DNA of 64,000 nucleotides from Schistocerca nitens (GCF_023898315.1 NC_064622.1:177588178-177652177); one strand, 5' to 3'; positions 34,442 to 46,689 are shown, counted from the stretch's first letter. Notes: generated by a model from the sequence alone, not told the origin. Numbers and translations: made by a program.

Positions 34442-34779
34442 CAGTGCAAATATCACACTAGAATTACTTCATTCCTCTTCGAATGCGTGCTGGTATGGAA
34501 ACAAAGCGAATGAGTACATGTTTTGTAGAGTTCTTTCCGCGATAATTAGAACCCATTGTGGAGTGCTGGAATTTTCAGCCGCACTACGATGATCTCGGAG
34601 AAGGGATGCAGCCGTCAGTTTTCGACTGCGTATGCTCTGATGTGACGTCATCCCTTCTGGCACTAGGAGTTCTACGTTGTGTACTACACAAGGTCAGTAT
34701 TTTTCTTTGAAAGTGCGTATGAGACAAGCGAAGAGTGCGAGAGAATCTTGAGGAGCGGTTGACATAACTGCGCCGTGCC
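34442..34779. other. No recognised feature
   Basis: Short frames only. Confidence 0.35.
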
Positions 34780-34970
34780 AAATGGTTCTGAGCATTATGG
34801 GACTTAACTTCTAAGGTCATCAGTCCCCTAGAACTTAGAACTACTTAAACCTAACTAACCTAAGGACATCACACACATCCATGCCCGAGGCAGGATTCGA
34901 ACCTGCTACCATAGCGGTCGCGCGGTTCCAGACTGTAGCGCCTTTAACCGCTTGGCCACCCCGGCCGGCA
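34780..34970 (-). repeat. SINE family A
   Basis: Perfect 11-bp TSD TGCGCCGTGCC (34769-34779, 34971-34981). Confidence 0.94.
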
Positions 34971-34981
34971 TGCGCCGTGCC

Positions 34982-35799
34982 CTTGTGGTCATTGCACTGA
35001 CTGGCATTTCACTGGCTCTGGTTATATTCCCACTGCTACCATAATTTCTTTTTCATTTTATTTTATTTCTTCCAGTAGAAACAGATTAATTTTAAAATTT
35101 AAATATTTTTAAACAGTTCATTTTATGTACATAAAATTAATACATTAAATTTAGCTATGATAATTTGTAAGCCAAAAGGCGATAGGCTACCACATTGTAG
35201 AGCACTGATAAAATTCTCCACAAGCCACTACTGCCTCTTCCGACAGTGGTTCCTCCTGTGTACCACTTGCGAATAAAATAGGAAAAGGCGGAAATGATAG
35301 TGGTACCTCACGCTTCAGTTAGTGCTGAGTATCGTTGCAGATATAATCCTACATGGGTCTAACTAACAAATGTTGCCTTTTTAACAACTAGCTTTTACGG
35401 AATCCACCATTTATTGATGTGGATGTATACTCGGTGATACTTGACGGACGTAACTTAGTCCAGTGAATGCTGCGTGGTAGTGTAGTTGAACTGTCTCGTC
35501 GCTTATTTACGCACATTGAATTCTTTTATTATGTTGATAATTATTTGGCAGTACTTCGACCACGAATCGATCCTTCAGGTGTTCCTGCACTTCGCAACAA
35601 TTGGACCTGCCTGCAAGAGACCATTTAAATTTTTGACGCTGCTCTTCTATTATGTGCTCGATGAACAGAGTTCTGAAGAGTCATATCAGAGTTCTTTTTG
35701 CTAAGTAGTCTTCCAACGACTATATTTATGGTCATGTATTCATCAGGTAAGTGTTTTATTTATTCAGAGGCAAAGGAGAGCTGCATTAAAGCTTTTCAG
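34982..35799. other. No recognised gene
   Basis: AT-rich DNA; short frames only. Confidence 0.35.
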
Positions 35800-36067
35800 G
35801 TAGTAAGATAACTCTACCGACAAACTTTCAGAGGCGGTAGTATGGACCAAAACGAGTTACTAGTGTCTGGTAAACTCTAAAATGCATACCGTAAGAGCTA
35901 TGAGCAGTTATTCAGTAAAGAAGATGTTGCACGTTAGCGAAGATAAAAAAGTGCTCATAACTCTTACGGTATGCATTTTAGAGCCGATGTTTACTAGACT
36001 TTTTTGTTGTTTTGGACCATGCTACCACCTCTGAAAGTTTGTTGTTGGAGCTCTGGTTCATCCTGTA
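35800..36067. repeat. MITE with ~95-bp inverted arms
   Basis: From about 35819, CAAACTTTCAGAGGCGGTAG runs to ATGCATACCGTAAGAGCTAT, and the complement runs back to 36050. The middle carries no coding sequence. The right end extends into AGAGCTCTGGTTCATCCTGTA-like terminal sequence that the left end lacks. It shares its ATGCATACC(G/T)TAAGAGCTA core with the MITE at 60468-60700. Confidence 0.75.
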
Positions 36068-36737
36068 TACAGCCTTCTCGTTATCGCACAGCATTTGGTC
36101 CAATAATATGTATGGATTTCTGCGGAAGAGTTGATTGATCTAAAGAATGTCACACACGAGCATAATCAGTGCTCTATAGTTCTACACAAAGTAGGTTTCA
36201 GTAATATAGGTATTAAGTCTTAAAATCTCGAACCACCTGTTACTTTCCCTGATCATATGGGAAACTAACATAAACCACCGCTAAAACATAATAAACACAG
36301 GCTAAAAATCAAAGAGCGCCCTAACAGGTCCAATGGCCGATCCCTTATCGTCTGACTATAGTTGCTCTTCATTTCTGCTCACGTGCGACGATGGAAGTTC
36401 TCCAGTGGACCCGCTTCAGACGAGAATACTATGCTTCGATTATCACTTTGTTGTCTTCCGTTTCGGTACCAGTATGGCAAACTAGTGGCTGGAAGGGCGA
36501 TTTCAGTCCAGTGGCTGACTTACCGTAGACAAAAACTACTTCGGCGTTTAGATGGTTAGACCCATAATATTTTGCTTGAAAATTTAGTGAACGTATCTCG
36601 TGTTAATAATGGTTAATCTCATTTTGGCATCTTTAGATTTTTGTTTCTTTTGCCAAGAAAAGTAGAAGAAATGACTATCACTTTTCAGACTAAATGACGA
36701 TGGCTCAACAGGAGGAAGGAATTGTTTTGGCTTCTGA
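36068..36737. other. No recognised gene
   Basis: Nothing recognised. Confidence 0.35.
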
Positions 36738-36935
36738 TGGTTCAAATGGCTCTGAGCACTATGGGATTTAACATCTGAGGTCATCAGACCCCTAGAACTT
36801 AGAACTACTTAAACCTAACTAACCTAAGGACATCACACACATCCATGCCCGAGACAGGATTCGAACCTGCGACCGTAGCGGTCGCGCGGTTCCAGACTGA
36901 AGCGCCTAGAACCGCTCGGCCGCTTTGGCCGGCTC
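36738..36935 (-). repeat. SINE family A
   Basis: Perfect 11-bp TSD TTGGCTTCTGA (36727-36737, 36936-36946). Confidence 0.94.
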
Positions 36936-37140
36936 TTGGCTTCTGAGACGCTGGCATTATCATCAGTGTAGACTCCTACAGACTGTAGCTGTTTACTCTA
37001 GCTAACACTGCTGCAAGTTGTTTCTTTCCACAAAATAACTGTAAAATTATCTCGCGATCATAGAAACAGCCGTAATATCTAAATAAATTGAAGGTTAGGA
37101 ACATGTCCAGTCTGTATCGTTTACATTCCACACCGTAAAG

Positions 37141-37743
37141 TACATCAAAAAGTTTCCGTTTGAAGGGGACGTTGCAGCAAATATTCAATGTTACTCGACT
37201 CCGATGCTGATGTGCAAGCACCGACATGTAGGATGGCGAAGTTAATACCAAATACGTTCGAAGAGGACCAAAGTTTGTTGTTCTTTTCTAGCCTGCCGAA
37301 GGATAAACACCGTAGATATCCATCGGAGAATGAAGACTGTGTATTGGGCAGCATATCCGTCGAAAACCACCTCTGTGGAGTGGTGCGCCGAGTTCTGTGC
37401 TCATCGAAATTCGACCCAAAAACGCTGGTCGATCTGGAAGGCCAGCCTCATCCATTACGCCATCGAGCACCTGCCTTGTAGTCTTATCTGTCCCCATGCG
37501 ATTATCTCGCCTCCGGTCCCTTGAAAAACCCTTGAAGGGTCAACGTTTCCTGTCTGACAAGGATGTGCAGCAAGAAGTTACGGACCTCTTCAGGGAGCAG
37601 GACACGGCGCTTTACCAAAAGGGTATCTTCAACCTGGTGCGTCGGTGGGATGATTCTCTCAGTGCCACGGCGATTTTGCCTGATTGGCAAACCGATTCTC
37701 GGCTGTACGGTCTTCGAACAGAAACTTTTTGATCGCCCTTGTA
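37141..37743 (+). mobile_element. mariner deletion derivative (copy B)
   Basis: TIR pair ATCAAAAAGTTTCCGTTT and complement ATCAAAAAGTTTCTGTTC, TA termini. It encodes fragments of a mariner N-terminus (LIPNTFEEDQSLLFFSS) and of the C-terminus (EKPLKGQRFLSDKDVQQEVT, then YQKGIFNLVRRWDD). The stretch with the first two catalytic aspartates is gone, so the 603-bp copy is non-autonomous. Confidence 0.75.
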
Positions 37744-37909
37744 TAATTCCTGGATGTCAATTTTGTAGCAAATACAGTCAAGCAGGTAGAATACTTTTAG
37801 GCTAGAAAAGTCACTAGGTTCATAAGGATGTTAATTAACGAAGTTCGTGTTGGCCTTCCTCGACTCAGGACATGATTCTTTCTTTGGTATTTATAGTTGA
37901 CGACATGTA

Positions 37910-38375
37910 TTGTATTGTATGTTAACTGGGGACCTAGAAACGACGGAGAGGCTCCGTCCCCGCCGCAGCCGCAGTGGTCCACAACCCCACGACGACTACT
38001 GCAGTCCACTTCACCCCTCCGCCGCCCCACACCGAACCCAGGGTTATTGTGCGGTTCGGCCTCCGGTGGACCCCCCAGGGAACGTCTCACACCAGACGAG
38101 TGTAACCCCTATGTTTGCGTGGTAGAGTAATGGTGGTATACGCGTACGTGGATAACTTGTTTGCGCAGCAATCGCCGACATAGTGTAGCTGAGGCGGAAT
38201 AAGGGGAATCAGCCCGCATTCGCCGAGGCAGATGGAAAACCGCCTAAAAACCATCCACAGACTGGTCTGTTCACCGGACCTCAACACAAATCCGCCGGGC
38301 GGATTCGTGCAGGGGACCAGGCGCTCCTTCCCTCCCGGAAATCCGTGCGTCAGACCGCACGGCCAACCGGGCGAG
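37910..38375 (+). repeat. Interspersed repeat (family D), tRNA-like 3' part
   Basis: A GC-rich ~460-bp repeat: CCGCCGCAGCCGCAGTGGTC, then CACACCGAACCCAGGGTTAT, CGACATAGTGTAGCTGAGGC and a 3' CGCACGGCCAACCGGGCG. An inverted fragment of its 5' third lies at 53059-53200. I recall it as a common locust repeat, without a family name I can vouch for. Confidence 0.7.
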
Positions 38376-39789
38376 CTAACGACATGACTTGTTGAAAAGA
38401 AACGTTCGCATTAATTCACTGAACACACACAAGAGTTTTCTGTGTCCGAACACATCCTTAAATACAGAGAAAACAAAATGTCCATACCATCTTCAGTAGG
38501 CTTTCACAAGAGTTGAATAGTTTTAGCTACAAGATGCTTTTTTTATATCCAAGTTGAAAACTTACTTCAGGATAACCAGCTGTATTCCTGTTACGCAATA
38601 CTTTTTTTATGTTGTGGCAACGCTATCTACGGAAATTACAAACACAGACCTGTTGATGAGTTCAGAATAAGTTGCTGTACTGTTGCTGTGTGATCACTTC
38701 CGTCCTCTCCTCCTCCCCCATCGTGTAGCTATAGTCACTGTCGTTTGTCTATTTGCTATATAGGATGACGTTTATGCTGTAAACATTTGGGCATGCATGT
38801 TTGCTCTTCCAAGCATTTATAAAGTTATGTAATTTGTAAAATTACCGTCAGCCACTTGAAAGAACTTTAGCTTGCCTATTATTTCGTGCAAAAGTAATTA
38901 TTCCTATAACTTCATTTCTTTGGAAGTGTTTCCTAAAACGCAACCGCAAATGTCAGTTCAGAATCAAGCTTTTGATTTTCGAAAATTGGTATGTGTCGAA
39001 GATTAAGTATATTATCGACCCGAAAAACAGTGTTTAACTGCCAGGCAGGGACTTTTTCTTATTTTTTTTCTCTTGTCCTCGTATTCCTGACGCTGCGATA
39101 TAGAGAGAGAGCAGCCTTCTCTCAACATTACAGCGAAACACATTTTGCTTAGAGAATGATGTCGCACTTGTGAAGTTGTTCTTCAGCATTTGTCACCGGC
39201 GGAAATCTGAGATTATCCCCGTCCTAAAATGCAAAGTGGGAGACCATGTACACGACTCGCGGAAACAACAGGAACAAATAATTTTCGCCCGTTTGACTGT
39301 TTTACACATCTTTCCCAACGCGACAGTCCTGTGTTTGTGGTCTCTGCATAGATAGTTGTTTCCCAGACTTGTTCCACTCAAGTATTTTCGACGGGAACAT
39401 CCGGGACAAGTTTACGTGGATCGTGTCTTGCTAGTGTAACGGTATTTCTATCATCAAGGGAGTCCTAAGTGTTTAGGTTACATATTCTACATATGGCAGT
39501 GAATCCTTAACTAAACACGTTGTAATAAGGAACAAATAATTCAGGCGGTACAATTCTTGAGGAAAGCGTGTGATGCACTTTTCTGTAAACTGCATATGTT
39601 TTCTTGACAAACTGCTTCTTGCTGCATGGGTATTGCTGGTACTACCCCAAAAAACCATATAGTCGTCTGTTGTATGTCCACGGAGGTGTTCACAACATAT
39701 TATAGTTTTTAACTATTGTCGAAGACGGAGGATTGCTTGTTAAAGTAACTTGGAGGAATTCAAGAAATTACCACCCTCTCCTCCACATT
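38376..39789. other. No recognised gene
   Basis: Short frames only, no repeats recognised. Confidence 0.35.
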
Positions 39790-39804
39790 TTTCTTTTATC
39801 ATCA

Positions 39805-41345
39805 ATCTTCTGACTGGTGCCATGCGGCCCGCCGCGAATTCCTCTCCTGTGCCGAGCACTTCATCTCAGAGTAGGACTTGAGCCCTACGTCCTCAGATAT
39901 TGTTGGATATACAGTACTCCAATCTGTCTTCCTCTACAGTACCCTCTAGAGTACCCTCTAGTCCCGTGGAAGCTATTCCCAGTCGTCTTAACACGTGTCC
40001 TATCATCCTGTCCGCTTTTCTCGTCAGTGCTTTCAATATGTTCCATTCGTCGCCCATTCGAAGAAGCTCTTTACTCTTTACCTTTACAGTCCACCTAATT
40101 TTCAGCTCTCTTCTGAAGCACCGCGTCTCAAACGGTTCGAATCTCTGGTGTTCCGGTTTCCCTACAGTCCATGATCCACTACCATACCATACAATGCTAT
40201 GCTCCAAAAGTACATTCTCAGAAATTTCTTCCTCAAATATGACGTATGTTTGAGACCAGTAGATTTATTTTGGCCAGGAATGCCTTCTTTGCCTGTTGTG
40301 CTCCCCTTCTCATGCCATCCTTGCTTCGTACACGTGAATTATTTTGCTTCCGAGGTAGCAGAACATCTTAACTTTTACTTCGTGATGATAAATTTTGTAA
40401 GTTTCTCGCTATTCCCATTTTTGCGTCTTCTCGTTACTTTAGTCTTTCTTCGGTTTACACTCTATTTTCCGTACTCACTAGACTGTTAATTCCATTGCCG
40501 GCCGGTGTGGCCGTGCGGTTCTAGGCGCGTCATTCTGGAACCGCGTGACCGCTACGGTCGCAGGTTCGAATCCTACCTCGGGCATGGATGTGTGTGATGT
40601 CCTTAGGTTAGTTAGGTTTAAGTAGTTCTAAGTTCTAGAGGACTGATGACCACAGATGTTAAGTCCCATAGTGCTCAGAGTCATTTGAACAATTTTTTTG
40701 TTAATTCCATTCATTGAGGATAGCATTGGCTTCCCTAAGCTTACAATCTCGTTCGTGAGTGCTTTATATCGCTGTATTCCTGCCTTTACCTGAAAATTTT
40801 TGTACTTCGTTCTTTCATCGATCAGTTAAAACATTCTTTTAGTGTTTCTTTGTAGTTGCCTTCCTAATAACTGTGTTTGACTTACCAACCTCTGTAGTTG
40901 CTCTGTCTAGAGACATCCACTCATTTTCAACTGGACAGCCTACTGTGGTATTCCTTAGTACTTGAGTATCCCACTTCCAAACTGATTCTTTGAGACACTT
41001 CTCTTAAGCTTCGGTCTGCTGTTCATCGTTACTAAATTGTGATCTGAGTTATTATTTGCTCCGGGGTGTGCCTTACAATACGTTATATGGTATTGGAACC
41101 TCTTCTGTCCCTGATGTAGTCTAGGTGGAATCTTCCCATATCTCCAGTCATTTACCAAGTGTATCTCCTCCTCTTGTGACTTTTGCACAATGTATTTCCT
41201 ATTACTAACTGAAATTTGAGAACTCAGCCTTTCTCCTTTCTCATTCCTACTGCGAAGCCCATATTCTCTCGTAATCTTTTCTTCGATTTCTTCCCCTGTA
41301 ACCGCGTTCCATTTCGCCTCTCTATTTCGTCAACTTGTTCTTGCG
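39805..41345 (-). mobile_element. RTE-like LINE, degraded and internally deleted
   Basis: The minus strand keeps part of the endonuclease (40955-41188: WRYGKIPPRLHQGQKRFQYH, then GANNNSDHNLVTM, the SDH motif of AP-type endonucleases). It also keeps the C-terminal RT tail (39893-40207: RFEPFETRCFRRELKIRWTV and DRMIGHVLRR), comparable to the LINE at 13299-14295. The catalytic RT core between them is missing or unrecognisable. The 3' end lies to the left, near 39805, with CAGAAGATTGATGATAAAAG. A SINE sits at 40497-40698. Confidence 0.7.
40497..40698 (+). repeat. SINE family A
   Basis: Perfect 13-bp TSD TGTTAATTCCATT (40484-40496, 40699-40711), inserted into the LINE. Confidence 0.94.
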
Positions 41346-41861
41346 ACGTCGGCATGTATACCTGAACTATTGTTGTCAGCACCGATTTGCTGTCGAATCC
41401 AGTGTGAGCAACCCTGTCGCCCTGTGCACATACTCTGCGAGTATTTCACGGATGATACGGCTCAGAAATGAAAACGGTCTTCTTCGCAGCTAGAAACCAA
41501 ATAACACTGATAAGACATATTTTCCAAAATACACCACTTGCTAGTTGGCTGGTTATGGCTGTAGAAATATCATTTTTAAACCGAAATGAATAATGCCTCC
41601 TATAGTTCTTATTTTTGATTGCAGTCTACGTCTTTTACAATAGTATTACGGACATTATGTACTTACTTCAACTAAAAAGTCACCGCGTCTCGTTTTCAGC
41701 GATTGCCACTCGAAATTTTGTAGATTCCTCGCATCTTATGAGCGACGACAACGACGACGTACGTTTAGTTCCCGGAATAGGTTTTATGACACGTGGTATT
41801 GCTTCTGAAGAGTGAAGAAGTAATTCTCATTAGTAGTTTGTAAATGTATTGAGTACATTCT
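41346..41861. other. No recognised gene
   Basis: Nothing recognised. Confidence 0.3.
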
Positions 41862-41990
41862 TTTTTTAATTATCAATCTTCTGACTAGTTTCGTTCCTCT
41901 CTTGTGCCAACCTCGTCATCTCAAGAGAAGCGCTGTAACACTACGTCCTCACTTGTTTGCTGGATGTGTTCGTCTCTGGCTTCCCCCACA
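41862..41990 (-). mobile_element. 3' fragment of an RTE-like LINE
   Basis: TTAATTATCAATCTTCTGAC and the bases after it parallel 39795-39870, the 3' end of the neighbouring LINE. A second, strongly 5'-truncated copy. Confidence 0.6.
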
Positions 41991-42044
41991 ATTTTCTTCT
42001 CTGATCATTTGTTAATATGAGGAGACTTAAATGCGAGAACTGGA

Positions 42045-42057
42045 GAAATAATAATAA

Positions 42058-42093
<36 letters not shown>
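42045..42093. repeat. (TAA)n/(TAG)n microsatellite
   Basis: A few AAT units lead into a clean run of TAG units. Confidence 0.95.
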
Positions 42094-42212
42094 ACTTATA
42101 CTGGATAAATGAAAAAAAATAGTGCAAGGATGTATAAAATGGATATAACATCAACAGAATGGGAAAGACAGATTAGTTAAACATATAATCAGGTACAGGC
42201 CAATTGAAAAGA

Positions 42213-42600
42213 CTCGCCTGAATATCCGCGCACGTTAGCAGGCTGCTTCTAGGATTAGGGGAGGCGCTTCGGCACCTTATAGAATTCACTGGGCGGATCG
42301 ACTGAGAGGGTCGGTGTGCCTCCCAGCTGGATATGGTTTCTCGGAGCGTTTCTACATCCGCCTAGATCAGTACCGGGCCGGTACCCATTTTCGCCTAAGT
42401 TACACGATTCACGAGCACTTAAAAAACGTTCTCACACTTTCACATGGGGTAAGAATAGACTCTGACAGATGGGATACAAAAATTCGGTTCCGGGTGAGGG
42501 GCTGGCGACTTGTGGAGCGTCCGGCCACTCGATACCACAAAGATTGCCGAAATCAGATAACGTGCTGATCCCGTGAAAAGGGGTGTGCATAAAACAAGCT
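42213..42600 (+). repeat. Probable SINE-like interspersed repeat
   Basis: Contains CCGCCTAGATCAGTACCGGG and a GTTACACGATTCACGAGCA stretch that I recall from a common locust repeat. Boundaries are uncertain and no TSD was found. Confidence 0.4.
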
Positions 42601-42709
42601 TCGCAGATACTCAAATGCTATTGCTGTTTGAAAAACCCGCTATATAATATTTCCTGGTATGCGGAATGTTCCTCGCATACGAAATTTAAATGGGGTGAGT
42701 CATACCTAC

Positions 42710-43192
42710 TGTGGTGTCACCGCCAGACACCACACTTGTAGGTGGTAGCCTTTAAATCGGCCGCGGTCCGTTAGTATACGTCGGACCCGCGTGTCGCCAC
42801 TATCAGTGATTGCAGACCGAGCGCCGCCACACGGCAGGTCTAGAGAGACTTCCTAGCACTCGCCCCAGTTGTACATCCGACTTTGCTAGCGATGGTTCAC
42901 TGCCTACTTACGTTCTCATTTGCCGAGACGTTAGTTTAGCATAGCCTCCAGCTACGTCATTTGCTACGACCTAGCAAGGTGCCGTTATCAGTTACTATTG
43001 ATATTGTGAATCATGTACCGTCAAGACCGACGTTCATCATTAATGGATTAAAGGTAAGTATTCCATCAGCTAAGTCTGTTTTTCTAATTTCCTTGTCCTG
43101 TTCCAGACCTCACGCCAGCCTGCGTGAGCTAAAACGCGTGCCTTTCGGCCTCCTCTAGTAACACGGTGTTGGCTCTTCTGCCAACCACAACA
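42710..43192 (+). mobile_element. Solo LTR (copy 3), inside a Tc1 fragment
   Basis: A 483-bp member of the family at 10897-11358, with a perfect 5-bp duplication CCTAC (42705-42709, 43193-43197). No internal region is present. Confidence 0.85.
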
Positions 43193-43316
43193 CCTACTTT
43201 GTCCGGATGCGCTGAAATGCCCATCATTTGCATAACAAAGCACGAAGTGTGCTCCATGCCAATTTTATGTTTCTTATATGGCGTTCTAGAGGTGTTGCAA
43301 TTTTAATGGCCATCAT
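43193..43316 (-). mobile_element. Terminal fragment of the 7803-8968 Tc1 family
   Basis: TTGCAATTTTAATGGCCATC near 43300 matches that family's TIR, and the internal TATGCAAATGAT-type bases agree as well. Confidence 0.7.
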
Positions 43317-43612
43317 CAAGTCATCGTGTCGTGTGGTTTGCATCAGGTGGGACACGGCAAGATAATCCGTAGCCTTCTGCATCAATTAGAATTTCGCTAA
43401 TTTCACCATCTTGGTCATTAACGCGGGATGAATGCTGGAAGTAGTAGTGTTTCTGCACTTATTTTGGAACATGACTTCTGGAACTTATAACGTTCCACAC
43501 AGCAGCTCATTGGACATTTCTATTACTTTTGCACGGTAAGCATATTCGTGAGAATCATATAGCTTTTCTTTAAATAGTTTCTATCTTTTTCGCTGTTATT
43601 CTTACGATATAC
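43317..43612. other. No recognised feature
   Basis: Nothing recognised. Confidence 0.3.
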
Positions 43613-44436
43613 TACGAGGGGCATTCAATTAGTTGTGCAGCACATTTTTTTTCTCGGCCAATTTCGGATGAAAAACTGCGGACTTCGTTGCGGGACACTT
43701 GGAATATTCTCGCTTCAGCCCCTATAATTTCATGAAGTTCCGATGGGTGGCGGCACTGTACGTAGCCTACAAAATGGCGTCTGTAACGGAGGTGGCGTTC
43801 CAAGCAGAGATCCGTCACTGAGTTTCTTTTGGCGGAAAACCAGAGCATCACAGATACTCGTAGTCACTTGCAGACTGTCTACGGAGGCCTGGCAGTGAAC
43901 AAAAGGACGCTGAGTCGTTGGGCGAGGCGTTTGTCGCCATCCCAAGAAGTTCGCGCAAGTGGGTCCGATCTCCCGCGTACCGGCCGGCCGCAAACGGCTG
44001 TGACTACTCCACCGTTGGAACGTGCGGATACTCTCATTTGAGGTTATCGACGAATGCAAACGAACTTCTCCTTCATGCAACGCAAGGCCTCACACAAATC
44101 TGTACACGCAAGAGGAGCTCACAAAACTTCATTGGACTGTTCTTCCTTGTCCTCCCTACACCCATGATCTCACACCTTCCGACTTCCATTTGTTTGGCTC
44201 AATGAAGGGCACACTCCTCGGGAAGCAGTATTGTGGATGATGGTAGAAGGTTGTTGATGCAGCAAGATGTTGGCTCCGACGTCGACCATGCAGGCATACA
44301 GGCCTTCCCAGTAAGGTGACATAAAGCCGTCGCATTCAACGGAGATAATGATGAAAAATAGCGATTTGTAGTCAAGAGTGGAGAACAATGTGGTGTATTA
44401 GCCTTAGTAAAACCAGCTTGCTTTAAGAAAAAGTGT
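43613..44436 (+). mobile_element. mariner, internally deleted and 3'-truncated
   Basis: The left terminus TACGAGGGGCATTCAATTAG lies on TA. The N-terminal part (43773-44040: MASVTEV-type start, then LAENQSITDTRSHLQTVYGG and LAVNKRTLSRWARRLS) is followed directly by the C-terminal part (44055-44330: NARPHTNLYTQEELTKLHW, then HDLTPSDFHLFGSMKGTL with the third D). Roughly 550 bp with the first catalytic D is missing, joined near 44045 where GACGA could have served as microhomology. The right TIR is cut off by the next element. Confidence 0.8.
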
Positions 44437-44899
44437 TGTCCATTGATAGTGATCGGGCCAAATGACTCACGAAATAAGCGTCAAACAAAAAAAAAAAAAA
44501 AAACTACAAAGAAAGAAACTTGTCTAGCTTGAAAGTGGAAATCAGATGGCGCTATGGTTGGCTAGGTGGCGCTGCTGTAGGTCAAACGGATGTCAGCTGC
44601 GTTTTTTTAAACAGTAACCCTCATTTTTTATTACATATTCGTGTAGGACGTGAAGAAATATGAATGTTTTAGTTGGACCACTTCGCTTTGTGATAGATGG
44701 CACTGTAATAGCCACAAACATATGGCTCACAATTTTAGACGAACAGTTGGTAACAGGTAGGTTTTTAAAATTAAAATACAGAACGTAGGTACGTTTGAAC
44801 ATTTTATTTCGGTTGTTCCAGTGTGATACATGTACCTTTGTGAACTTAACATTTCTGAGAACGCATGCTGTTACAGAGTTATTACCTGTAAAGACTACA

Positions 44900-46170
44900 T
44901 TATTGCAACAAATGCTCAAAATGGTGTCCGTCAACCTCAATGCATCTGGCAATACGTGCAACGACATTCCTCTCAACAGCGTGTAGTTCGCCTTCCGTAA
45001 TGTTCGCACATGCATTGACAATGCGCTGACGCATGTTGTCAGACGTTGTCGGTGGATCACGATAGCAAATATCCTTCAACTTTCCCTACAGAAAAAAAAT
45101 CCGGGGACTTCAGATCCGGTGAACGTGCGGGTCATGATACGGTGCTTCGACGACCAATCTACCTGTCATGAAACGTGCTATTCAATACCGCTTCAACCGC
45201 ACGCGATCTATGTGCCGGACATCCATCATGTTGAAAGTACATCGCCATTCCGTCATGCAGTGAAACATCTTGTAGAAACATCGGTGCCGGCCGAAGTGGC
45301 CGTGCGGTTAAAGGCGCTGCAGTCTGGAACCGCAGGACCGCTACGGTCGCAGGTTCGAATCCTGCCTCGGGCATGGATGTTTGTGATGTCCTTAGGTTAG
45401 TTAGGTTTAACTAGTTCTAAGTTCTAGGGGACTAATGACCTCAGCAGTTGAGTCCCATAGTGCTCAGAGCCATTTTTGAGAAACATCGGTAGAACATTAC
45501 GTAGGAAATCAGCATACACTGCACCATTTAGATTGCCATCGATAAAATGGGGCCAATTAGTCTTCCTTCCATAATGCCGCACCATACATTAACCCGCCAA
45601 GGTCGCTGATGTTCCATTGTCTCAGCCATCGTGGATTTTTCCGTTGCCCAATAGTACATATTATGCCGGTTTACGTTACCGCGGTTGGTGAATGACGCTT
45701 CGTCGCTAAATAAAACCCGTGCAAAAAATGTCTTCGTCCCGTAATTTCTCTTGTGTCCAGTGGCAGAACTGTATACGACGTTAAAGGTCGTCGCCATGCA
45801 ATTCCTGGTGCATAGAAATATGGTACGGGTGCAATCGATGTCGATGTAGCATTCTCAACACCGACGTTTTTGAGATTCCCGATTCTCGCGCAATGTGTCT
45901 GCTACTGATGTGCGGATTAGCCGCGACAGCAGCTAAAACACCTACTTGGGCTTAATCATTTGTTGCAGGTCGTGGTTGACGTTTCACATGTGGCTGAACA
46001 CTTCCTGTTTCCTTAAATAACGTAACTATCCGGCGAACGGTCCGGAGACTTTGATGATGTCATCCAGGATACCGAGCAGCATACGTAGCACACGCCCGTT
46101 GAGCATTTTGGTCACAGTAGCCATACATCAACACGATATCGACCTTTTCCGAAATTGGTAAACGGTCCAT
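44900..46170 (-). pseudogene. DD41D transposase, broken, split by a SINE
   Basis: Starts MDRLPISEKVDIVLMYGYCD at 46170, then the helix-turn-helix block HISSRHIARESGISKTSVLR. 45528-45797 holds ARVLFSDEASFTNRGNVNRH (first D) and RPWRVNVWCGIMEGRLIGPI. After the SINE come YFQHDGCPAHRSRAVEAVL (second D) and ARSPDLKSPDFFSVGK (third D, kept). The C-terminus ends DGHHFEHLLQ at 44900. Four or more stops or frameshifts are visible. Confidence 0.85.
45286..45479 (+). repeat. SINE family A, young subfamily
   Basis: Perfect 11-bp TSD GAAACATCGGT (45275-45285, 45480-45490). Differs from the copy at 48557-48758 at only about two positions. Confidence 0.95.
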
Positions 46171-46536
46171 TTTAACACAGGTAATGTATCACGAAGCAAA
46201 TACCGTCCGCACTGGCGGAATGTTACGTGATACCATGTACTTAAACGTTTGTGACTATTACAGCACCATCTATCGCAAAGCGAAAAAAGTAGCCCAACTA
46301 AAACATTCATATTTCTTTACGTACTACAAGAATATGTAATACAAAATTGGGGTTCCTATTTTAAAAAAACGCAATTGATATCCGTTTGACCTATGGCAGC
46401 GCCACCTAGCGGGCCAACCATAGCGCCATCTGGTTTCCCCCTTCAAGCTAGACGAGTTTCGTTCTTTGTAGTTTTTTCGTTTGCTGCTTATTTCGTGAGA
46501 TATTTGGCCCGGTCACTATCAATGGACCACCCTGTA

Positions 46537-46680
46537 TGTATATAATGTGTGGCGTTAGTTTTGGGACGTCTCCGAGCGAAGTCACCACTGTTTTTGGTAC
46601 AGCAGCCGTAATTAACAGTATTTCGAAGAAGGTACCGACGGCAGCCGCAATTGGGAATTGAAATTATTCAATGGCGAAAG
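46537..46680. other. No recognised feature
   Basis: Nothing recognised. Confidence 0.3.
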
Positions 46681-46689
46681 GTCAAAATT

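Larger units (their letters stand above)
44437..46536 (-). mobile_element. DD41D transposon with ~190-bp TIRs
   Basis: 44437-44600 and the complement of 46390-46536 match over most of their length (TCCATTGATAGTGA, GGGCCAAAT, CTAGCTTGAA, AGATGGCGCTATGGTTGG, GGTCAAACGGAT). The right end finishes at TGTA (46536); the leftmost ~9 bases of the left TIR are missing. A SINE is inserted at 45286-45479. Confidence 0.9.

Noticed and set aside
44593-45060. 155-codon open frame on the minus strand
   Set aside because: It overlaps the C-terminus and TIR of the DD41D element in another frame; the true C-terminal reading (ending DGHHFEHLLQ) is elsewhere.
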